From Aphrocallistes beatrix (lineage: Eukaryota; Porifera; Hexactinellida; Sceptrulophora; Aphrocallistidae): DNA of 64,000 bases. This document shows positions 10,853 to 22,439 of the stretch, one piece after another (positions within the stretch are counted from its first letter, which is position 1; each line of letters opens with the position of its first letter). The stretch covers positions 1,302,001-1,366,000 of the forward strand of contig OY725492.1 in assembly GCA_963281255.1 (NCBI GenBank), read 5' to 3'. A program made the position numbers and the translations under genes. The notes below the pieces were generated by a model. It ran no database searches. It was not told the origin of the DNA and saw nothing but the letters and a program-made list of their open reading frames with translations.

Positions 10853-12594
10853 AGTTGGTTAGTCTTCTAACAACATCTGCAGCAGCTGGCATCATTTGTA
10901 GCTGCGTAAGAAGATTTCCAATGTTTATGTCAGTAGCATACATGTTTTTAAAATCAGAAGATGGCTCAAACATAGCCCCAATACAAGAGTCAATAATGAG
11001 TTTCTCTATTTCCTGAAAAATTGAAAATGTTGGTTGGTCAAACCTTCTTTTGACTTCACCGATGAGTAGTTCTATGACTTTAAAACACTGCTGCTTGAAA
11101 TATTCCTTTATAGAGGTACATTGTTGAACTGTAGTACCATCAGAAAACCTTTTAGGATTTTTTTTTGTCTTGGTAGGTCAGGTTCTTGAGTGTAAGACCA
11201 TGAGTTCATGACTGTGGAGTTATAAATGCTCTCACATGCGAAATCACAACGTTGTCTTTGAAAGAATGCTAATGCTATACTAACAGCCGTTGAAACTTCT
11301 TGAGCATTAATATCTTTATATTGTAATGTTGAAGACAGTTGCTCAGAGGCTCCGAATGTAAGATAAGCAAGTTTAAGTCCATAAAAAGTAGATGCTTCAC
11401 CATGCGAATCAGTACCGATTTCTGTTAATTCTTCACATATAACTGCGTAATTCTTGAGAATCGCATCAATAGAAGCAGTGCGTACAGTCCATCTTGTTGG
11501 GCATAGAGGCTTTAATCCTGGAGAACCCGGGTAAAGTTGATCACTAAGTTGGTGAAACAAAGCTAAGCGTTTTGGAGAAGCCCGACTATGTATAAGAGCG
11601 TCTCTGAGTGTGTTGGTCAGTGAAGCAGCATCAGTTTGCTCTACCTCTGCAAATGCGATCATGTCTTCATTTATCACATAATTGTTATCCCCCCAACGTA
11701 TTGAGATAGAGAATTGTTCTGATCCACTTATATCTCTAGTTTCATCAGCAATTAATGAAAACCATTTCGAAGAATCTCATGAGCCATCATCTCAAGGAGT
11801 TCGTTGACTATGTCATGAGATGTGTATCTCACTTCATGTAACCATAATCCAAGGCCTTGGATATCCTCAGCTCGACACTTCAGTAATTGCATAAGGTTAC
11901 CATCTTCTTCCTTGTGGCCTCGTAAAGCTAGTCCTTGGCGAGCTAAATACTTAACTGATGACAGCTCCTTCATCAACATTTCTCTATGGTGTATCTGATC
12001 CCTCAGTTGGCTTGATAATCTTGTAGAAATAGATGGATGTAAAAGAGACTTGAGCTTCATACATGCCTCTAAGTGCGCTTGACATCTTGCATGCTCCTTA
12101 AAACGTTCCTTTGCCTTTTTCCAGCTATCAAATCCCACAATAACGAATGCATCTTTAGCATTTTTGCAAAGCTCATCAACTTCCTTAAGACTGCTGTTCG
12201 GCAAGAATAACAGTATACTTTGTTACGCGTTAGACAATAGGTAAGCCACTTATGATCTTCTAGCCACGTGCTATGGAAGACACGCATTTGTTTTTCTTGT
12301 GTTATTTTTGATTTTAGGAAATTAATCTTTGGCTGATAAGGATTGCTCAAACTCTCATCTCAGCACTCTGATAAACACTGATCAGAAAATGGAATCAGTT
12401 GGGTTTCATGCGTAGGATTATAGACATCTCCTGGTACACTTTCCTCCGATATACACATTTCAGATACTGGGCCAGAATTCTCAATATTTACAGAACTGGT
12501 TGACCTGTTATCTGCTGTTAAGCTTAAATAATTAGGTGTTTCTCCTACTTCGTTACAAGTATTCTTCGAAAAAAATACTTTCTTGTTTTGACAT
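10853..12594 (-). pseudogene. hAT-superfamily (ZMYM1/DUF4371-like) transposase remnant
   Basis: The minus strand encodes, from N to C: a serine-rich start, NPYQPKINF and FHSTWLEDHKWLTYC...CYSC (TTF-type zinc finger), GFDSWKKAKERFKEHARCQAH, LARQGLALRGHKEEDGN, SLIADETRDISGSEQFSISI (DUF4371 catalytic start), CPTRWTVR, and a helical C-terminal part ending near MMPAAADVVRRLTNC. Frameshifts, a TGA near 12356 and loss of the GxxYDGA region make it non-functional. No terminal repeats were found. A fragment covering the lost region lies at 45438-45690. Confidence 0.75.
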
Positions 12595-13014
12595 CCTAAG
12601 AAATTTTGTTTACATAATAGTACTATTAATAAGGCTCATTTATACGAGTTAGTGACATTCCGCCTACTCAATTGCATTGTTTGACACATTTCGATGTATT
12701 CTTAAATTGGAGGGAAGTCCGACATTTCGTTACTATATTATGGATTCATGGTGAATTAAATGATTTCCCAAAATTTCAATTTTCATCAAATAATTGTCTA
12801 ATTATTTAAAATCAACATTCAAGTCAATTTTATAATATACTTTCATAACAACTTCTCTTAGAACTGGTCACACCCACCAACCCAGATCGAAACCGAAATG
12901 CCCTGCAATTAATAAATGAATATGATATATAAGAGGGAGAGGTAAAAGTAGGGGGGCTGAGCCCTCCTCTACCAGAGGTAGGGGGATAAAGCACCCCTAG
13001 TCCCCGTGGTTCCG
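12595..13014. other. Spacer, no gene
   Basis: AT-rich DNA ending in a short GC-richer stretch (12940-13014, GGGGG and CCCC runs) that looks like one end of a MITE. No second end was identified. Confidence 0.3.
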
Positions 13015-14062
13015 CCTCACAGTAACTTGCGGATTTGGGACTAGGGATGCGGTAGAAGATGGTTGAACTAATACATGAGCTGCCTTAAATCAATAGTAAA
13101 GCACAACAGAGCTTAGGAATGTATTACCAGCATATATAAATATGATATCAAAGTACCCATATTCGTTGGTAAAATTTAGATTAGTCACCATATGGTTGCG
13201 CAATAGGTTATATTTGTGACAAATTTGGTGATTTTCAGAGGTCGTTTAAGGGCACTTCTACGTGTTTTTATTATAATTTTTTTGCATAGAACTGAAATGT
13301 GAATGGGTTAATTAATACGAAAAATTTGTTTTTTTCATGGAATGTTACTACATTCCAGTATTGGTATGGAAACGTGTTTTGGTCAGTTGGAGTTGTATAT
13401 TGAAAACCGCGATAGCTAGACATTCAAATGGAATTACATTTGATAGCCAATAGACTATTTCTTATTAATTGATAATATAACTTCGACGTCTAAATTCAAT
13501 GGTTTACGAGATATTCGACAAATGACCAAATGTGGCCAATATGATAAATTGTCTAATAACGAAGTAAGTAAACAGTTTTTATTTAGACGAATAGATTATA
13601 TTATCACTTAATAGGAAATAGTCTATTGGCTATCAAATGGAATGTCTAACTCTTGCGGTTTTCAAGATATGATCCCAACTGACCAAAACACGTTTCCATA
13701 GCAACACTGGAATGTAGCAACATTCCATGAACAAATTTTTCGTATTAGCCCATTCACATCTCAGTTCTATGCAAAAAAAATATAATAAAAACACTTAGAA
13801 GTGCCCTTAAACGACCTCTGAAAATCAGCAAATTTGTCACAAATATATCCTATTGCGCAACCATATGGTGACTAATCTAAATTTTAACAACGGATATGGG
13901 TACTTTGATATAATAGTTATATATGCTGGTAATACATTCCTAAGCTCTGTTGTGCTTTGTTATTGATTTAAGGCAGCTCATGTATTAGTTCAACCATCTT
14001 CTACCGCATCCCTAGTCCCAAATCCGCAAGTTATTGTGAGGCCTTATGTGCAGTAGGCTATG
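13015..14062. mobile_element. Foldback element, P-like family (5'-truncated)
   Basis: The arms match 4923-5774 and 9003-9820. The right end GTAGGCTATG is intact. The left arm starts at CCTCACAGTAAC, so about 20 terminal bases are missing and no TSD can be read. Non-coding. Confidence 0.7.
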
Positions 14063-14065
14063 ATA

Positions 14066-14201
14066 TCTCATATATTAAAATGCTAGGATGTTTTTGTTTG
14101 TTTGTTTGTCCGAATTGATTGAAGAATTGGTTAGTCGTAGTGATACGAAAAGATACGCAGTGTCTGCAAGCCGCGCAGCGCAAGTATGCGAAGCGCACTT
14201 G
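14066..14201 (+). mobile_element. Helitron-like family A, internally deleted copy
   Basis: It starts TCTCATATATTAAAATGC after A and ends GCGAAGCGCACTTG before T. Only about 90 bp of the 5' end and 45 bp of the GC-rich 3' end remain. This minimal copy supports the proposed element boundaries. Confidence 0.65.
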
Positions 14202-14410
14202 TTATATATTAAAACGCAATGGTTTTTTTGCTGGAGTAACTGAGTCTTCCGAGTCCTCTATACGAGCGATTTCATCCGATATGTCTAGCCCCACTAAATA
14301 GCCACTTGGGTGCTCCTTCTTTCGACCTTTGAAAGTGTCACTATCCGCCTTTCTCCAACATCTTTGCTTTGTTGGTAGATACAGCGAGGTGTTTTGGCAT
14401 GTGGAACTGT

Positions 14411-15060
14411 CCAACACCTGATCTTAACCCCCAATCTGACCAACGAGATAGTTGTCTACCGACACTTTAAAACGGAACAGACAATGAACATTCGAATCTG
14501 TCACACATAGATACTGTCTCTGGATGGCGATACAGATATTCAAATATTTATGTTTAAAAGATTTCACACTTTTTCCGTTCTCTGTGAACGCATAACTCCC
14601 TGGTCCGTTAGTTCTACACTCACTGTTGGGATTGTCTAAAGCAGGGCTGTCCAACTATATTTACTTCGGGCCGCAACTGCTTCATACCATTTAGTGGCGG
14701 GCCGCAATACAGGGGCGTGCACTCGGGATGGGTATGGATAGAGGCATTTTGGACAAATTGTATCGTGAACAATAGAAGCTAATATACTATAACGAATGAT
14801 AAAATAAGGCAATCATGGCGCGAATAATACTTGTGGAAGAAAACGAGATGCATGATATGGAAAAATTTGGAGAATTTGTCTAAAAGTGAGTAAAAAAATG
14901 GGAGATTGAAGCAGGCAACGCGGGCCGCACAAAGCAAGGCCGCGGGCCGCCTGTTGGACAGCGCTGGTCTAAAGTATTAGAGTCATGTGCGACATATATC
15001 TCGCTGGTCCTCGAGTCAATGGCGATGCCATGAGGGCGAGAAAGGGATGCGATCCTGGAA
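14411..15060 (-). pseudogene. NHL-repeat protein fragment, split by a hAT MITE
   Basis: With the MITE at 14642-14966 ignored, the minus strand reads PHGIAIDSRTSEIYVAHDSN (an NHL strand pair), then GSYAFTENGKSVKSF and LCVTDSNVHCLFRFKVSVD, then GQIGG and a stop at about 14425. PHGIAID...IYV and CVTD..VHxxF are NHL blade signatures like those of the intact genes nearby. The 5' part (15016-15204) is in another frame. A related antisense fragment follows at 17064-17400. Confidence 0.65.
14642..14966. mobile_element. hAT-type MITE, 8-bp TSD GTCTAAAG
   Basis: Ends CAGGGCTGTCCAAC and GTTGGACAGCGCTG form TIRs. GTCTAAAG is duplicated exactly (14634-14641 and 14967-14974). The interior shows GGGCCGC repeats near both ends. 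It sits in an antisense NHL fragment. Confidence 0.9.
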
Positions 15061-15610
15061 ATCTATTGGACTCCATTTCCCTCGTTTAGATGGTGATGCT
15101 CTATTCATTGGTGGTTGTGTTGGGTAATTACTCATCAAAACAATTGTTGGCAGTATAAACAAATTCTCGTTTTCAATACTCGTTGTTATGGTCATGGTTG
15201 TCATGCCAAGCTTTTAGCAAAATTTCAAGCCATTTCAAAGACTTTTTAACCAAAGGAGCATTCCTATCAACCATCATTCGAACTTTAAGAATAATTCTAA
15301 ATTTGGAAAGAACTATCTATGAAAATTAAACCATGTTTGTTGTTTTGTGCGTAGTTTTGTCTATAGTTCGTAACCACCTACATCAGTTGTCGTATCAGCA
15401 ACTTATCAGTAACAGAGTTCATACTAACCATGCAAGATTGGTTAGTGGAAGTGGTCATACGACACAAACTACTTTCATTATTATTCATTAATATACCTTA
15501 ATTGCTATTAATAGACTACATAATCATTAAAAGAACGATTTGCCTATTTAGTTCAGTTCCAATTGGTACTAACACTGATAGAACATGTTTGAGTGTAGAA
15601 TAGGCATATA

Positions 15611-15616
15611 TATAAA
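15611..15616 (+). promoter_or_regulatory. Candidate TATA box of the first NHL gene
   Basis: TATAAA within TATATATAAAG, 81 bp upstream of the ATG at 15697. Position fits a core promoter with a short 5' leader. Inference from sequence only; AT-rich DNA gives chance matches. Confidence 0.35.
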
Positions 15617-15696
15617 GCTACATACTGTATATAGAATGATGATTGAATATATACGATTTGCTATCTGGAAGAAGTGAGTGAGTTTGACTGGAATAA

Positions 15697-16932
15697 ATGG
15701 CTAGTGTTAGTGTGTTAAGCGAGGATAGGTTTCGGTCGAAGGTAGAGAGAGTGAGGGAGGAAATAAGAAGGAAGTTCTTTAGAGCTCATCAGGTGCTAGG
15801 AGAGAGAGAGACCGAACTGCTATCAGAGTTGGATCAGCTAGAGGAGCGATACAGGGGGGATGCTATTACTGAACAGATTGACGAATTGAATAAACTGAAA
15901 GAGATACAGTTAGCAACCGCCAAAATAAACAAAAACAAAGATATAGTGATGCAACACGTTTCAGAGTTGAATGACAATGTGAAGAAGCTAAGGGAAGATT
16001 GGGAGAAGGAGAGAGCTAGCATGAAGAGAGTAGAGTTGGAGTGGGATGCAGAGTTGGAAGCTAGGTTGAGTGAGTTAGGAGTGATTAGGGTGAGTTCTGT
16101 TCGGGACTATAAGGAAATAGAAAACCTAATAATCGTAGCAGGTAAACACAGTGAAGAGAAATGTAAGTCAGCTGGAATGTTCTGTAGTCCTGAATCAATC
16201 GCTATTCATCCTGAAACTAAAAATGTTTATGTATGCGATTGGGGGAATCATCGTGTCCAAGTCTTTACCAAATCTTTGCAGTTCTTATTCGATTTCAGTG
16301 AAAAGATGAACTTTCCAGATAGTATGTGTATCAGTAACAACTCAGTGTATGTTGTACAGTATTTGGGTCATTGTCTGAATGAGTACACTGCTGAAGGGAA
16401 ATTCTTAAAGTCAGTCGGGAAAAATGGAAAGAACAAACTCGAATTTAACTGTCCTCGTGGTGTTGCTGTTTCCAAAGATAAAAATAGAATTTATATATGT
16501 GACAGTAGCAATAATAGAATTCAATGTTTGAACTTGAAACTTACTTTCAATTCATTTATTTCAGATATTCCTGATCCTCGCGACATCCAGATAACAGCTG
16601 AGGAGGTAGTAGTGCTGACAAGAGGAGACCATTGGATTCATTACTATAATTACACTCATCAGTTGATTAGGAAGATAATTCCACGTGGAGAAGGTAGGCA
16701 TGTGACTGATCCATGGCATTTCTGTCTCGATGCAGAACAGAATATTATAATGACTGATTTGTCAGCTCATTGCGTCCTAATATTTTCAAGCAAAGGAGAG
16801 CTAATACACAAGTTCGGTAGAGAAGGAACAGGAAGAGGAGAATTATATAGACCTTCAGGAATTGCTGTCGATTGTGAAAATAGAATCATAGTAATTTCTT
16901 GGAATCCTGACTTCTGTCTTCAGATATTCTAA
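15697..16932 (+). CDS. Coiled-coil NHL-repeat protein 1 (TRIM/NHL-like, no RING)
   Basis: A single-exon gene of 411 codons. Residues about 8-135 are highly charged and heptad-like (coiled coil: KVERVREEIRRKF, KLREDWEKERASMKRVE). From about residue 160 NHL repeats follow, forming a probable six-blade propeller: NVYVCDWGNHRVQVF, RIYICDSSNNRIQCL, then RPSGIAVDCENRIIVIS at the end. No RING or B-box precedes them, and no signal peptide or membrane segment is seen, so it is probably cytosolic. NHL propellers bind protein or RNA; without a RING the ubiquitin-ligase role of TRIM-NHL proteins cannot be assumed. A TATA-like box lies upstream and AATAAA at 17051. A diverged, broken paralogue lies at 18569. 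Confidence 0.88.
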   Translation: MASVSVLSEDRFRSKVERVREEIRRKFFRAHQVLGERETELLSELDQLEERYRGDAITEQIDELNKLKEIQLATAKINKNKDIVMQHVSELNDNVKKLREDWEKERASMKRVELEWDAELEARLSELGVIRVSSVRDYKEIENLIIVAGKHSEEKCKSAGMFCSPESIAIHPETKNVYVCDWGNHRVQVFTKSLQFLFDFSEKMNFPDSMCISNNSVYVVQYLGHCLNEYTAEGKFLKSVGKNGKNKLEFNCPRGVAVSKDKNRIYICDSSNNRIQCLNLKLTFNSFISDIPDPRDIQITAEEVVVLTRGDHWIHYYNYTHQLIRKIIPRGEGRHVTDPWHFCLDAEQNIIMTDLSAHCVLIFSSKGELIHKFGREGTGRGELYRPSGIAVDCENRIIVISWNPDFCLQIF

Positions 16933-17050
16933 CTCTCCTACTGCTCCTACTCTAGTTATTAGTTTATGACCATGTATTTCTATTAGCTGTATTGGTCCTA
17001 ATGTCTTGTATTTTTCAATTTGTCCAGTTGTTGATTTCTAAATATTAATG

Positions 17051-17056
17051 AATAAA
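17051..17056 (+). promoter_or_regulatory. Poly(A) signal AATAAA of NHL gene 1
   Basis: AATAAA 119 bp past the stop codon of the NHL gene ending at 16932. Position and sequence fit a cleavage signal. Predicted, not demonstrated. Confidence 0.45.
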
Positions 17057-17063
17057 TACATAT

Positions 17064-17400
17064 ACTGTAACTGTCCAACATCCGATCTTAACCCCCCAAT
17101 CTGTCCAACGAGGCATTTGTCTACCGACACTTTTTAATGGAACAGACAGTGGGCATTCAAATATGTCACATAGATACTGTCTCTATGGATGGCGATACTA
17201 TACGGACATTTCAAATACTATTTATGTTTAAAATATTTCCACCTTTTCCGTTCTCAGTGAACACGTAAATCCCTGGTTCGTTAGTTCTATACTCACTATT
17301 GAGATTGTTTAAACTATAAAGTGTTAGAGGCATGTGCCACATATATCTCGTTGGTGGTCGAGTCTTGAGGGCTAGAGAGCAGTGCGGTTATTACCATTGA
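17064..17400 (-). pseudogene. NHL-repeat protein fragment (antisense)
   Basis: Nucleotide similarity to 14411-15060 is clear over most of its length (shared ACCGACACTTT, GATACTGTCTCT, TTTTCCGTTCT and ACATATATCTCG blocks). Small indels break every frame. It is a tail-to-tail neighbour of the intact NHL gene, part of a decayed local NHL cluster. Confidence 0.55.
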
Positions 17401-18568
17401 TGTGAATGCATTAAATTCCAGTGTTTGTGTTGTCTCAGGAAAATTAATATCCATTTCCATATTTAGAAATTCAACATATGATAGAGTTTTCTATGCTATA
17501 TGGAACATCTTACAAGCATATAGGTTTTGATAGGTCACAGAGAAGATATCAGATAGAGCTATGTCATTAATCGTTTCAGTACGCCTCCTCACTCCTCATA
17601 TATCCAGGCCCTCTGAGAGAATCAGAGAGGCCCGGGCCACTGCTAGAATTTAGACTACAATTCCAATAAATGAAAACATGAAAAGAAGTGATAAATATTA
17701 TACAATAATAGAAGTGATAAATATTATACGATAATTCGCTGATGCCTCATCTAGTTGTTTTCGTAGTCTTTTGCTAGCACCACTTTCAAATTTCCTTTTC
17801 ATATCTAATGTTATTTGGTTTGTACGTCTGTACGTGTGATTCTGCGAATTGAATTCTAACACTGATTCCTATAGAATCACACTGTTTGGTATTCTTTTGC
17901 ACTGTCAGTCTCTGACCGACATTTCTGATATAATTCGTATTAAAACATAAGATTTGCTACATCACTGAGGGAAACTGGAGTATTCTTATATTATTCTACG
18001 ATCCTATTCTTTGGATCATAGAAATTTAGAAATGAAATTCAAGTTCAACTGATAAAGAGCACTTGACGACAGTGAGAATCTAACTTAAAGCAAATGATTT
18101 AAATTGATTCCTTAAAATAGACAGGTTTCACTAAAAATATAAAAATAAATTATTCACTAAAAATATAAAAATAAAATTAAGTATAAAATGAGCAATCTAG
18201 TGAAATACTTGTACGTATAATATTGATATTGATTACTGTCGATGAACAAAATCGGTAATACTATTTCTCATTGGTTGCTGTATAGAAAACCACATTGAGT
18301 TTGTATCAGCAAATACAATGAATATTATCACAAACAAAGATGTTTTTTTCTCAGTTTCTCATCTACTCAATATAATGCTGTATTTGATGCTATCGTCATA
18401 CAATATAACAGTAAAATAACACGTGATAGTTGAAAGTACTGCGTAATAGACAAGAAGTAAGTTTTAGGCTAAAGTAACGAAAGAATAAATTAGAAAGCAA
18501 GTTTATTCTATCAGAACAGTTCTATTCAAATTTGTATTTACGATTCAACTATTTCGAAGTTACAAGAC
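17401..18568. other. Intergenic, no gene
   Basis: AT-rich spacer between NHL gene 1 and the NHL pseudogene. Two small tandem duplications are visible, an AGTGATAAATATTATAC unit near 17690-17730 and a TTCACTAAAAATATAAAAAT unit near 18128-18172. Nothing else recognised. Confidence 0.4.
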
Positions 18569-20040
18569 ATGGCTACTCCTAATATACAGGAACGTGGTAG
18601 ATTCCTGGAACACGTGAGTAGAGTGAGAGAGGAAATAGGAAGGAAGTTCTTTAGAGCTCATCAGGTGCTAGTAGAGAGAGACCGAACTGCTATCAGAGTT
18701 GGATCAGCTAGAGGAGTGATACAGAGGGGATGAGATTACTGAGCAGATTGAGGACTTGGAAAAGTTGAAAGAGGTTGGGTTAGCTACATCAAAGGTAAAC
18801 AAAAACAAAGATCTAGTTATGCAACACGTTTCAAAGTTGGATGACCGTGTGAGGAAGCTAAGGGAAGATTGGGAGAAGGAGAGAGCTAGCATGAGGAGAG
18901 TAGAGTTGGAGTGGGATGCAGAGTTGGTAGCTAGGTTGAGTGAGTTAGGAGCGATTAGGGTGAGTTCTGTTCGGGACTATAAGGAAATAGAAAACCCAGT
19001 AATGGTAGCTGGTAAACACATTAAAAAGATATCTGAGTCTGCTGGAATGTTCTATTATCCTCATTCAATCGCGATTCATCCTAAAACAAGTAATGTTTAT
19101 GTATGCGATTCTTGGAATAATCGTGTCCAAGTCTTTACCAAATCTTTGAAATTCTTATTCGATTTCAGTGTGAGGGTGTTTTATCTAGATGGTATATACA
19201 TCAGTAACAACTCCGTGTATGTTACACAGTACAGTACACCCTCGCTAATCCGAACCTCGCTAGTCCGAACCCTCGCTAATCCGAACACTTCATTCTTACA
19301 ATCCGAACACCCGAAATATAATATTTTTCGCTTCTATGCTTTAAATCAACGTTTATAATATTATACACTTCAATAAGATTGAGAAACCTCATTAAAGAAG
19401 TAATTATAACAAAATATTATCCTTAATATTCTAACAATTCAAATATTTTATAGTTAATACCCCATTGAATTAGTGCTATTTCACTAATCGGAACAAATTC
19501 ACTAATCCGAACGATTTTTTAGATCATTGGCACAGAGCTGTTCGGATTAGCGAGGGTGTACTGTATTTGGGTCATTGTCTGAATGAGTACACTCCTGAAG
19601 GGAAATTCTTGAAGTCAGTCGGAAAAGAAGAAAATAAGAAACTCGAATTTTCCTTCCCTCGTGGTGTTGCTGCTTCCAACGATAAGAAAAGAATATATAT
19701 ATGTGACTGGGGCAATAATAGAATTCAATGTTTGAACTTGAATCTTACATTCAATTCAGTTATTTCAGATATTCTTAAACCTATCGACATCAAGATAACA
19801 GCTGAGGAGATAGTAGTGCTGACAAGAGGAGAAGATTGGATTCGTTACTATAATTACACTCATCAGCTGATTAGGAAGATAATTCCATGTGGATGCATGA
19901 GACGAATCCATGCCATTTCTGTCTGGGAAAGTAATTACAATTTTAGTTTACAACAATGATTAATTCCTGATTCAAGCACTGTCATAACTTCATTGCAAAT
20001 TCTCCTTTCTAAATCTCTGAGCATACGAAAGGAGATTGAA
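18569..20040 (+). pseudogene. NHL-repeat protein pseudogene, split by a TA-flanked MITE
   Basis: A paralogue of the gene at 15697 with the same coiled coil (MQHVSKLDDRVRKLREDWEK) and NHL blades (NVYVCDSWNNRVQVF, RIYICDWGNNRIQCL). Damage: a 2-bp deletion near 18671 shifts the frame after FFRAHQVLVE; a CGA-to-TGA change follows in the aligned frame; a 332-bp MITE is inserted at 19232-19563; and frame is lost again near 19890. Across the MITE, TVYVTQY joins LGHCLNEYT exactly as VVQYLGHCLNEYT does in the intact paralogue. Confidence 0.9.
19232..19563. mobile_element. pogo/Tc1-mariner-type MITE, TA target site
   Basis: Ends CAGTACACCCTCGCTAATCC and the complementary GGATTAGCGAGGGTGTACTG, flanked by TA on both sides (19230-19231 and 19564-19565). 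The intact NHL paralogue has a single TA at the matching position, which confirms the boundaries. Extra CTCGCTAATCCGAAC repeats lie inside the left end. Confidence 0.9.
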
Positions 20041-20154
20041 TAATGTTCAACTTGAATATGCTAATGCTTTTGAAATTTACATTTATGCATTTTGATTGTT
20101 ATAAATACCTATTTTAAACCTATTTATAGCATAGATAGAAACCACTTATTGCCA

Positions 20155-20300
20155 TTTCAAGGCTGTAGTCACCAGGTGTGAAGTGGTCTGGTTGGGACTA
20201 AAAAGTGGTTAGTTTGAAACCGATCGTACAAGTGGTCCCTTTTGAGGCTAAATTTGTTAGAGGTTGTCAAGTTGAAACTGGAACGGTGGCTACATCCGTA
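20155..20300. repeat. Possible short MITE
   Basis: GTAGTCACC and GGTGGCTAC form a loose inverted pair around GTGGTC-rich sequence. No clear TSD. Weak evidence. Confidence 0.25.
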
Positions 20301-20454
20301 CCAGTGAATCCATTGCAATCAGGATTAATAGCCGTCCACTCTTGATCTGCTCTGGCACATCCAGAAGTCAAAATAAGAGAAACGAGATACACTGTCTGGA
20401 CTAATTATTCATACTAAACTATTTAGACAGTAAAGGGTATTTAATTTGTAAGAG

Positions 20455-20748
20455 ATACGATAATTTAACTTGATTACTCCACATTCGAATTACTCACTTT
20501 ATAAACTTACCACTCGATTACTCTCCCATGTTAAATATTTTAAACTGTTCTACCTTGTATCACCAAGCCATCATATACAATGGTGGCAACTCGTGATATA
20601 TGTTATAGGGTAACACATTCCGAAAATACCAAAGTTGAAGGGAGTAATTAAGTTAAATGTTTATAAAGTGATTAATTTGAATGTAAAGGAAAAGAATTTT
20701 TAGCTATATTTACTGTATTTGTTACTAATTACATGTTATTGACTTCAA
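20455..20748. repeat. Dispersed repeat shared with 31290-31566
   Basis: Shared blocks include CGATTACTCTCCCA, TCATATACAATG and AACTCGTGA. Its outer parts are loosely complementary (ATTCGAATTACTCACTTTATAA versus TTATAAAGTGATTAATTTGAA), suggesting an old foldback element. Non-coding. Confidence 0.5.
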
Positions 20749-21183
20749 CAGTGTTGCCAGATGGTGTGTCCAACATGTTCATGCCACTTTCAAAAGTTCA
20801 TGAAAAGTTCATGCCACCACCTTCAAAAGTTCATGCCAAAGTTCATGCCAATGTTCATGCCAAAATAATTATGACAAGAATGGTTATTAACATAAGTTAT
20901 ATTTGCAGTATGGGCGCATAATAATCAGTTTTCGTATTCTATGTGTATGGTCTATTTTGACTTTTAAGGGTTGATAATAAGCTCTAGGACATATTTCACT
21001 TACAATATTTGATCAATTTTGGTAACATTAATTTTACCAAAAACAAAAGTTCATGCCATGTTCATGTCAAAAATGAGAAGTTCATGCCATGTTCATGCCA
21101 TAAAAAAAAAAGTTCATGCCATAACCCAAAAGTTCATATAAATGGCCAAATCTATGAACTTTGTTCATGATCTGGTAACACTG
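20749..21183. mobile_element. DNA element with AAGTTCATGCC array
   Basis: Ends CAGTGTTGCCAGAT and ATCTGGTAACACTG form TIRs. CTTCA occurs at both edges, but an 8-bp TSD is not exact. About ten AAGTTCATGCC or GTTCATGCC units lie inside both ends, as probable transposase-binding repeats. The short open frame over the left array is repeat sequence, not a gene. Confidence 0.6.
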
Positions 21184-21350
21184 CTTCACAAATGGATTAG
21201 TGTTATAACAATTAGGATTGAAGATATAGGGGTGTATGTATACTTTGTCCATGGAGTCGAGTGTAATAAATCGAATCGTACTATGTTTTCATAAATGTTG
21301 AAAATACAGTTACTGTTATGGGTCAACAAGAACACTCCCGAATCCAAATA

Positions 21351-21538
21351 CAGTCGACTCCGCTTAATTGGGTCACTATTTAATCGGGTTAACCGCTTAA
21401 TCGGGTCACTTTTGGCAGGACCGGAATAGCTCCCATACATAGAAGCTAATACAAAATATTTTCGGTTAATAGGGTTCTCCGCTTAATCGAGGCAAAATAT
21501 CCTCTGACCGATGTGATCCTATTAAACAGAGTCGACTG
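21351..21538. mobile_element. pogo/mariner-type MITE, TA target site
   Basis: CAGTCGACTCCGCTTAAT and GAGTCGACTG ends between TA dinucleotides (21349-21350 and 21539-21540). GCTTAATCGGGTCAC-like units repeat inside. Non-coding. Confidence 0.8.
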
Positions 21539-21670
21539 TATTGTAAAATATATAATTAATTATCGTCATAAACCCTGTCTATTTTTGTGAGACCTTGGAA
21601 GGTGAGGAGGCCCCCCTTGGAGTTGGAGGCCCGGACCAAATGGCCCTGCTGCCCCCCTCTCATAGGGCCT

Positions 21671-22162
21671 GTATATATATACATATATATATGTAACGAA
21701 TTGATTGAAGAAACTGCCGGACACAGAAAGCTGATTTTTGGCATGTGGGAGTCTTTTGGCTATGGCTCAACTAAGTTCTGAGCTCAGACGAAAATGTCGA
21801 CTCATCATCGACGTCATTGTCACCTTTTTTATAATTAGAAATTTCAGTTTTCCGACTATAACTCAGCCATTTTAGGTGATAGAAGGCTGAAATTTTAATA
21901 GAATCTGTATATTAATCTTATTCACATCTGATCATCTCAATATCATCCCAAAAATGATGACTCATCACTCTGTTATGACGTCATCATTACGCATCAAAAA
22001 ATTTAAGAATTTACAAATTTGGTGATTTTTCGTCCAATATCGATTATACCAGTATGATGGACGAATTTAGAGATGCTATCTCCCTTATAATTATTCAATG
22101 TGACCTCAGGCGCCCATAGAGTGTCCGCCAGCCTCGCAGCGCAAGCAAACGAAGCGCGTTTG
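21671..22162 (+). mobile_element. Helitron-like family B, 5'-truncated
   Basis: It begins in an AT microsatellite, then GTAACGAATTGATTGAAGAAA, and ends in the GC-rich hairpin region closing GCGCGTTTG before T. It matches 43355-43879 in reverse. The first about 35 bp of the family are missing. Confidence 0.6.
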
Positions 22163-22439
22163 TATACATTAAATGAGAAATAATGGATACATATCTGTTG
22201 AAGTTTCCTTTTATCACTTTTCATTATGAAGTTATTTAGTTTAAAACATCTGTATAGTTTTATCCTTATATGGATGTGAATACTCATATTAAAATTTTGC
22301 TCAAAAATAGTTACAAGTCTAAACTCGTTGTTAGTGGTTGTGAACAATGGACTGAACATTTCAATAATAATAATACTTTTAGTTCTCTCATAATCTCACA
22401 CTAGCTTCTGTAGTTAGTTATTGATTAAATTTGAAACAA

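Noticed and set aside
20733..20921. Short ORF with repeated KVHAKVHA
   Set aside because: It is the translation of the AAGTTCATGCC repeats of a DNA element.
22003..22359. 118-codon minus-strand ORF
   Set aside because: It crosses the end of a Helitron-like copy into AT-rich DNA and shows no recognisable motif.
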